DNA of 8,936 bases, taken from positions 1 to 8,936 of the forward strand of contig JALQUD010000037.1 in assembly GCA_023268595.1 (NCBI GenBank), given 5' to 3'. The stretch is from Candidatus Saccharimonadia bacterium (GTDB lineage: Bacteria > Patescibacteriota > Saccharimonadia > Saccharimonadales > UBA4665). Numbering within the stretch: position 1 is the stretch's first letter; each line of letters starts with the position of its first letter. This document shows positions 5,976 through 8,936 of this stretch, piece after piece. The notes beneath the pieces are model-generated. The model was given only the letters and a program-made list of their open reading frames with translations, was not told the origin of the DNA and ran no database searches. The translations under genes and the position numbers were made by a program.

Positions 5976-6003
5976 ATTATACACGCTTTTGCTTTTTTGT
6001 CAA
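5976..6003 (-). promoter_or_regulatory. Consensus promoter TTGACA-16-TATAAT for the small transcript
   Basis: Minus strand: TTGACA at 6003-5998, a 16-bp spacer and TATAAT at 5981-5976, both hexamers perfect matches to the primary sigma-factor consensus. It is by far the best promoter in the window and begins five bases after the fur stop codon, facing away from it. Confidence 0.85.
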
Positions 6004-6008
6004 TATGA

Positions 6009-6437
6009 TTATGCTTTAGCCGAGCAGTCGTCGCAGACGCCGCCGATCTCGATGACGTGGCTCTTGACCGAAAAGCCATGCTGACGCCCCAGGTCAGCTA
6101 ATAAGTCTTCGATTTCAGGTGTGGTGATCGCCACCGTCCGGCCGCATACCGAGCATGTCAGATGATGGTGGTGCGCATCATAATCGTCACTTAACTCGAC
6201 CAGCCGTTTCCCTTGGATGATGCGGTCTTCAATGATGCCAAGTTCACGGAACATACCGGCCGTCCGATACAGGCTGGCGCGGTCGGCCACGGCGACATTG
6301 TCAGACATGAACTGGGTCATCGACACTGCCCCGCTCTGTTGCAGATACTCGAATAATAACGTCCGGGCACGCGTGACGCTCCGGCCTCGCTCCCGTAAGA
6401 GGGCGTGGAATTTCTCGGTCATGGGGTTGTGGGTCAT
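6009..6437 (-). CDS. Fur-family metal-responsive transcription regulator
   Basis: 142-aa DNA-binding repressor of the Fur/Zur/PerR family. Seen: an N-terminal winged helix (about 1-80) including the recognition region VADRASLYRTAGMFRELGII; the hinge and metal stretch DAHHHHLTCSVCGR (87-100); and a C-terminal dimer domain ending HVIEIGGVCDDC. Cys95/Cys98 and Cys135/Cys138 make the structural zinc site; the His run at 89-92 provides the usual regulatory-metal ligands. Which metal or peroxide it senses cannot be told from sequence alone. The start at 6437 has GGAG eight bases upstream; an in-frame Met at residue 6 is a less likely alternative. The gene is divergent from the unknown three-gene operon, and the 80-bp gap holds a 19-bp palindrome that may be its own operator. 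Confidence 0.93.
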   Translation of the reverse strand: MTHNPMTEKFHALLRERGRSVTRARTLLFEYLQQSGAVSMTQFMSDNVAVADRASLYRTAGMFRELGIIEDRIIQGKRLVELSDDYDAHHHHLTCSVCGRTVAITTPEIEDLLADLGRQHGFSVKSHVIEIGGVCDDCSAKA

Positions 6438-6469
6438 CGTATCAGCTCCATATCAGAAATCATATATTT

Positions 6470-6488
6470 TTTGCGACTAATTTGCAAA
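6470..6488. promoter_or_regulatory. Fur-box-sized imperfect palindrome between fur and the 6518 operon
   Basis: TTTGCGACTAATTTGCAAA: 19 bp with an odd centre and 7 of 9 positions symmetric. It overlaps the likely -35 of the rightward operon (TTGCAA, 6482-6487) and lies in the fur upstream region. Position and length suit a Fur-family operator controlling both directions; the bases differ from the classical Fur box. Confidence 0.45.
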
Positions 6489-6510
6489 TACTTCACACGA
6501 CTCTTACGCT
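6482..6510 (+). promoter_or_regulatory. Possible promoter of the unknown three-gene operon
   Basis: TTGCAA (6482-6487), 17-bp spacer and TACGCT (6505-6510, a weak -10), 7 nt before the ATG at 6518. The arrangement would give a leaderless message. Confidence 0.35.
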
Positions 6511-6517
6511 ACAGTGC

Positions 6518-7345
6518 ATGAACCACGAATCCAACCTATTCAATAATGAACAGATGGCCGATGCGGTCGGCTCCGTCGAAGACCAGGTAACATCCAGTCT
6601 TGGAAGTGACCGCGAGGCTTATTTCAACACCGAAAGCCAAGACCTGCCACGCCCCAACTACGACGCAGCGTTGTACCGTAGTTTCGGCGATGACGGCATA
6701 GCATACGGCAAAGGTGTCCAGATGGAGATGTCCGACACCGCCGACCGCCTCACGCTCGGTGGCGCCGAATGGCAGAACATGCGGATTGCCGTGGCCCGCG
6801 TCACCAGGGACAACCGGCTAGCCTGGTATCCGGGTACGATCGGGCCGAACGGTACGGCGATCTATCTGGAAAGCCACCTGATGGCCGACCCTAATGCGAA
6901 AGGTGACTTCACCGAAATCGAAAGTTTGGCACTGGATAACGCCTACCTGACCGAAGCCAGCTCCGCCAAACACGGTCAGGGCGCCACCAACGCTGCCGAG
7001 TCAAAGCACGGCCTGGTACTCGCATCGCGTGCCAACGCCCTGGACATCCATTCCACGGTGCATGACCTCGACGGCCGCGGCAACTTCACCAACAATAATG
7101 CCGGCGTCCAGGATATCGCCACCGCAAACGGCACGCGTCAGGTCAGGCCACGGGTCATCGACCTGTCAATGGCCCACACCATCGCCATCAGGCCGGAATT
7201 CCAGCCGGAGTCAGAGGAACGATTGTTCGGTCTGGACGTCAGCCCGCAACAACTTTTGGTCGCCGGTACGCTGGCAGCCGCCCGCAGCCGCCAGATCAAA
7301 GTCAACATCAGCGAAAACATCACGCGCATGGTTGAGGCGCGATAG
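6518..7345 (+). CDS. Conserved-looking soluble protein of unknown function, first gene of operon
   Basis: Not recognised. 275 aa, no membrane segment or signal peptide, acidic N-terminal third (1-60), then a mixed region rich in beta-prone stretches (for example MRIAVARVTRDNRLAWYPG and GTAIYLESHLM) and a C-terminal helix-prone end (SPQQLLVAGTLAAARSRQ). No Cys pairs or obvious catalytic motif; His is scattered. The ATG at 6518 gives MNHESNLF. An upstream in-frame TTG at 6482 would overlap the promoter and palindrome and is rejected. There is no Shine-Dalgarno, in line with a leaderless start. The stop is 11 nt before the next gene, so the two are co-transcribed. Control by the divergent Fur-family protein is inferred from position only. 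Confidence 0.8.
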   Translation: MNHESNLFNNEQMADAVGSVEDQVTSSLGSDREAYFNTESQDLPRPNYDAALYRSFGDDGIAYGKGVQMEMSDTADRLTLGGAEWQNMRIAVARVTRDNRLAWYPGTIGPNGTAIYLESHLMADPNAKGDFTEIESLALDNAYLTEASSAKHGQGATNAAESKHGLVLASRANALDIHSTVHDLDGRGNFTNNNAGVQDIATANGTRQVRPRVIDLSMAHTIAIRPEFQPESEERLFGLDVSPQQLLVAGTLAAARSRQIKVNISENITRMVEAR

Positions 7346-7356
7346 TCAGGTAGCCT

Positions 7357-7797
7357 ATGCCAAAAGCACTCGGCGCGTCAGCCATGGAGACCGGCTTCAT
7401 CCTGCAGGATGAAGCTATCGATGAACGCCAACGCGTACAGGACGACTTCGACGAATTGCTGGACCGTTTCCAATCACAACCAAGCGACGAAGAAGCCCGT
7501 GACAGCCTGGTATCGATCATGGACCAGGCATTCGACGAGGGCGATGTGGATTTCCTGATGCGTAACGCCATGATGATGGCTGCCATGGCCTGCACCGATC
7601 CGCACATGGAAGAGCTGGCTGAAAAATCCAGCTCACTGCTTGACCGGCTCAACGACCCCGACGCATCACAGACCGGCCATGGCGCTGGCCATGAGGCGCG
7701 CGGTTCGGCAAAAAAGAAAAAAGCCGACAAGAAGAAGCAGCTGGGCCGCAGTTGGGCCCAGCTGCTCATCGACCGCATGAACGCCCAGGTATACTAG
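7357..7797 (+). CDS. Unknown acidic helical protein with Lys-rich tail, second gene of operon
   Basis: Not recognised. 146 aa in two parts: an acidic, helix-rich body (about 10-103) with many Asp/Glu and a run of Met (MRNAMMMAAMAC near 68-79), then a Gly/His-containing linker and a strongly basic KKKKADKKKQ stretch (118-127) before a final helix. No membrane segment or known domain. The basic tail might contact nucleic acid or an acidic partner (inference). The ATG at 7357 is preceded by AGGT about seven bases upstream; an in-frame ATG at 7384 lacks a ribosome site. It lies between the 275-aa gene (11 nt) and the flavoprotein gene (18 nt from stop to start), so the three form one operon. Confidence 0.78.
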   Translation: MPKALGASAMETGFILQDEAIDERQRVQDDFDELLDRFQSQPSDEEARDSLVSIMDQAFDEGDVDFLMRNAMMMAAMACTDPHMEELAEKSSSLLDRLNDPDASQTGHGAGHEARGSAKKKKADKKKQLGRSWAQLLIDRMNAQVY

Positions 7798-7815
7798 GTG
7801 TCAAAAGGAGCAGTC

Positions 7816-8337
7816 ATGGAACAACATACGACAGACAATTCACCGGCCAACCTGAGCGACGGACAGAAACGGGCCATCATAGACTTCGTGCGGAGCCATC
7901 CGGACGGCGTCATCGCCACCATCAGCCCGGACGGCGACCCGCAGGCCAGCGTCGTCTATTTCTCGATCGACGATGATCTGAACCTATCATTCACTACCAA
8001 AGATAAGACACGCAAGGCGCAGAACATCCGTCAGCATGGCCGCGTCTCGGTGGCTATCCACCAAGCCGATAGCCAGACTGTCGTCAAGCTGGCCGGTACC
8101 GCGCAGGAAGCCGCCGACCAGGACGCCGTCAGTGCCATCTACCGCCAGACCGTCAGCGCGGCAGAGCGTACGGCGACCGACACCGTGCCACCCATCGCCC
8201 GCCTGAACGCCGGCGACTACACCGCCTTTACGATCACGCCGGACTTCATCCAGATGCTCGGCTGCGGACGCGGCGACAGCTACCGGCAGGCGCTGGAACA
8301 TGCCACCGACCAGCCGGAATACGGCAATCCTAACTAG
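7816..8337 (+). CDS. Pyridoxamine 5'-phosphate oxidase-like FMN-binding split-barrel protein
   Basis: 173-aa cytosolic protein of the PNPOx-like split beta-barrel superfamily, which binds FMN or F420 and includes oxidases, reductases and small-molecule binders. Seen: GVIATISPDGDPQASVVYFS (31-50), the usual first barrel strands; LNLSFTTKDKTRKAQNIRQHGRVSVAI (55-81), with the phosphate-contacting TKDKTRKAQNI segment; and VVKLAGTAQEA (89-99). The C-terminal part (TAFTITPDFIQML) completes the barrel. The substrate is unknown; true PLP synthesis is not implied. The start at 7816 is set by AAGGAG five bases upstream; a GTG at 7798 lies before this ribosome site and is unlikely. It is the last gene of the operon, with no strong plus-strand terminator directly after. 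Confidence 0.9.
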   Translation: MEQHTTDNSPANLSDGQKRAIIDFVRSHPDGVIATISPDGDPQASVVYFSIDDDLNLSFTTKDKTRKAQNIRQHGRVSVAIHQADSQTVVKLAGTAQEAADQDAVSAIYRQTVSAAERTATDTVPPIARLNAGDYTAFTITPDFIQMLGCGRGDSYRQALEHATDQPEYGNPN

Positions 8338-8415
8338 ATAATCACCGGCTCACTGTTGTGCTGAATAAACGTGTGCATAACCTGTGGGCAAATCTCATTA
8401 CAGGGGTGAGCAAAT

Positions 8416-8436
8416 GTTGTAATGACCATTTACAAC
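8416..8436. repeat. Inverted repeat GTTGTAA-N7-TTACAAC in a convergent intergenic gap
   Basis: Seven-bp perfect arms around seven bases, followed by AGTTTTCG. A second overlapping dyad AAATG/CATTT (8412-8416 with 8427-8431) and a further TACAAC at 8446-8451 lie nearby. It could be a weak terminator for the upstream operon on the plus strand or a protein-binding site; the short T run favours neither strongly. Confidence 0.45.
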
Positions 8437-8481
8437 AGTTTTCGTACAACGTTACGCGTTCACAGCATCCTGCAACACTAT

Positions 8482-8520
8482 AAAAAGGACCCGCCTGGCC
8501 GAGGTGGGCAGACGGGTCTT
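8482..8520 (-). terminator. Rho-independent terminator of the ABC-2 permease gene, possibly bidirectional
   Basis: Outer stem GACCCG/CGGGTC (8488-8493 with 8513-8518) with further internal pairing (five of seven positions) and a five-base loop. On the minus strand it runs into five T. On the plus strand only two T follow, though the hairpin may still help end the operon to its left. It lies 36 bp after the permease stop. Confidence 0.82.
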
Positions 8521-8555
8521 AAAGGGATTAAAGTATATGATTTTGTCGTACCGGC

Positions 8556-8936
8556 CTAGTTGGCGTCGCGGCTCCTGAACAGGACGTAGGCAATGATGCC
8601 AAGTCCGAGCATATACGCCGTCACCGTCAGTACCGTCTGCTTCAGATCAACTCCGTCGCGGTACAGACCGGACAAGCTGGTATACGGCAGATACTTGACG
8701 TTCTCCTTGAGCAGCAACCCCGCCAGGCTTTCCAGCAGCGACGACAGCAATAGGATCAGTGTGAAGGCCGATACCTGGCTGCGGACGATCAGGGTAAACA
8801 TGTAGGCATACGTCATGCCGCCGGCGATAGCCAGGGCTGAGCGCCAGCTCAACGCCCACCAGTCAACGTTCTGGGACACCGGGTTGATGTCACCTACCGA
8901 CCAGCCAAGATGCAACGTACCGATGCCGGCAGCTAT
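8556..8936 (-). CDS. ABC-2-type transporter permease, C-terminal 126 residues (runs off right edge)
   Basis: An open frame enters from the right edge and stops at TAG (8556). The visible part has hydrophobic helices at about 31-50, 54-75 and 102-119, a loop with KYLPYTSLSGLYRDG (about 81-95) and a short basic cytosolic tail, a layout like the last helices of ABC-2 permeases. A partner ATPase would be expected nearby, outside the window. The exported substrate is unknown. The family call is tentative because only the end is seen. A TTG at 8915 could start a shorter frame, but the reading frame continues through it to the edge and the first residues look internal. Confidence 0.7.
   Translation of the reverse strand: MAAGIGTLHLGWSVGDINPVSQNVDWWALSWRSALAIAGGMTYAYMFTLIVRSQVSAFTLILLLSSLLESLAGLLLKENVKYLPYTSLSGLYRDGVDLKQTVLTVTAYMLGLGIIAYVLFRSRDAN

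Noticed and set aside
6482..6517. TTG start giving a 12-residue extension of the 275-aa protein
   Set aside because: The TTG lies inside the palindrome and the -35; ATG 6518 fits the promoter spacing.
8334..8429. Minus-strand frame of 31 codons in the convergent gap
   Set aside because: It has no ribosome site or good promoter, starts inside an inverted repeat and ends in the flavoprotein gene; a chance frame is more likely.

Overview
The window looks like a stretch of chromosome from a small-genome bacterium of moderately high GC. Candidatus Saccharibacteria (Patescibacteria/CPR) is my best guess, from gene content and compact layout. This is an inference from general gene style, not from a marker gene. 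The standard code is used: TGA serves as a stop (49-aa gene neighbour ending at 3233, KGG gene ending at 4835) and does not interrupt any recognisable gene. I see no transposase, integrase, CRISPR array or rRNA.

Left part (1-2226, minus strand): the N-terminal two thirds of the membrane AAA+ protease FtsH runs off the left edge, preceded by TilS, the tRNA(Ile2) lysidine synthetase. Divergent from tilS, with the start codons only 19 bp apart, is a HAM1/RdgB-type nucleotide pyrophosphatase (2246-2809, plus). It is followed by a CAT-anticodon tRNA and its terminator.

Middle part (3010-5023, minus strand): a 49-residue charged protein, a six-helix membrane protein, a CDP-alcohol phosphatidyltransferase and a 62-residue KGG-repeat stress-type protein. 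A clean terminator separates the KGG gene from the phosphatidyltransferase gene. A membrane-anchored cupredoxin-fold protein (5241-5762, plus) diverges from the KGG gene and has lost all four copper-ligand positions.

Right part: between the cupredoxin gene and a Fur-family regulator (6009-6437, minus) lies an AT-rich stretch. It holds a perfect consensus promoter (TTGACA-16-TATAAT, minus strand), a 12-bp palindrome at the predicted start, a highly structured transcript of about 200 nt that could encode a 29-residue peptide, and a GC-rich terminator. This is the best candidate for something undescribed. Divergent from fur, with a shared 19-bp imperfect palindrome between them, is a three-gene operon: two unrecognised soluble proteins and a pyridoxamine-phosphate-oxidase-like flavoprotein. 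The right edge carries the C-terminal part of an ABC-2-type membrane permease (minus).

A recurring property is the spacing of start codons. Several genes (ftsH, tilS, the pyrophosphatase, the 265-aa membrane protein, the phosphatidyltransferase) have a -10-like hexamer only 7-10 nt before the ATG and no useful Shine-Dalgarno sequence, so their mRNAs are probably leaderless or nearly so. The other genes have ordinary Shine-Dalgarno sites, so both initiation modes seem to coexist.
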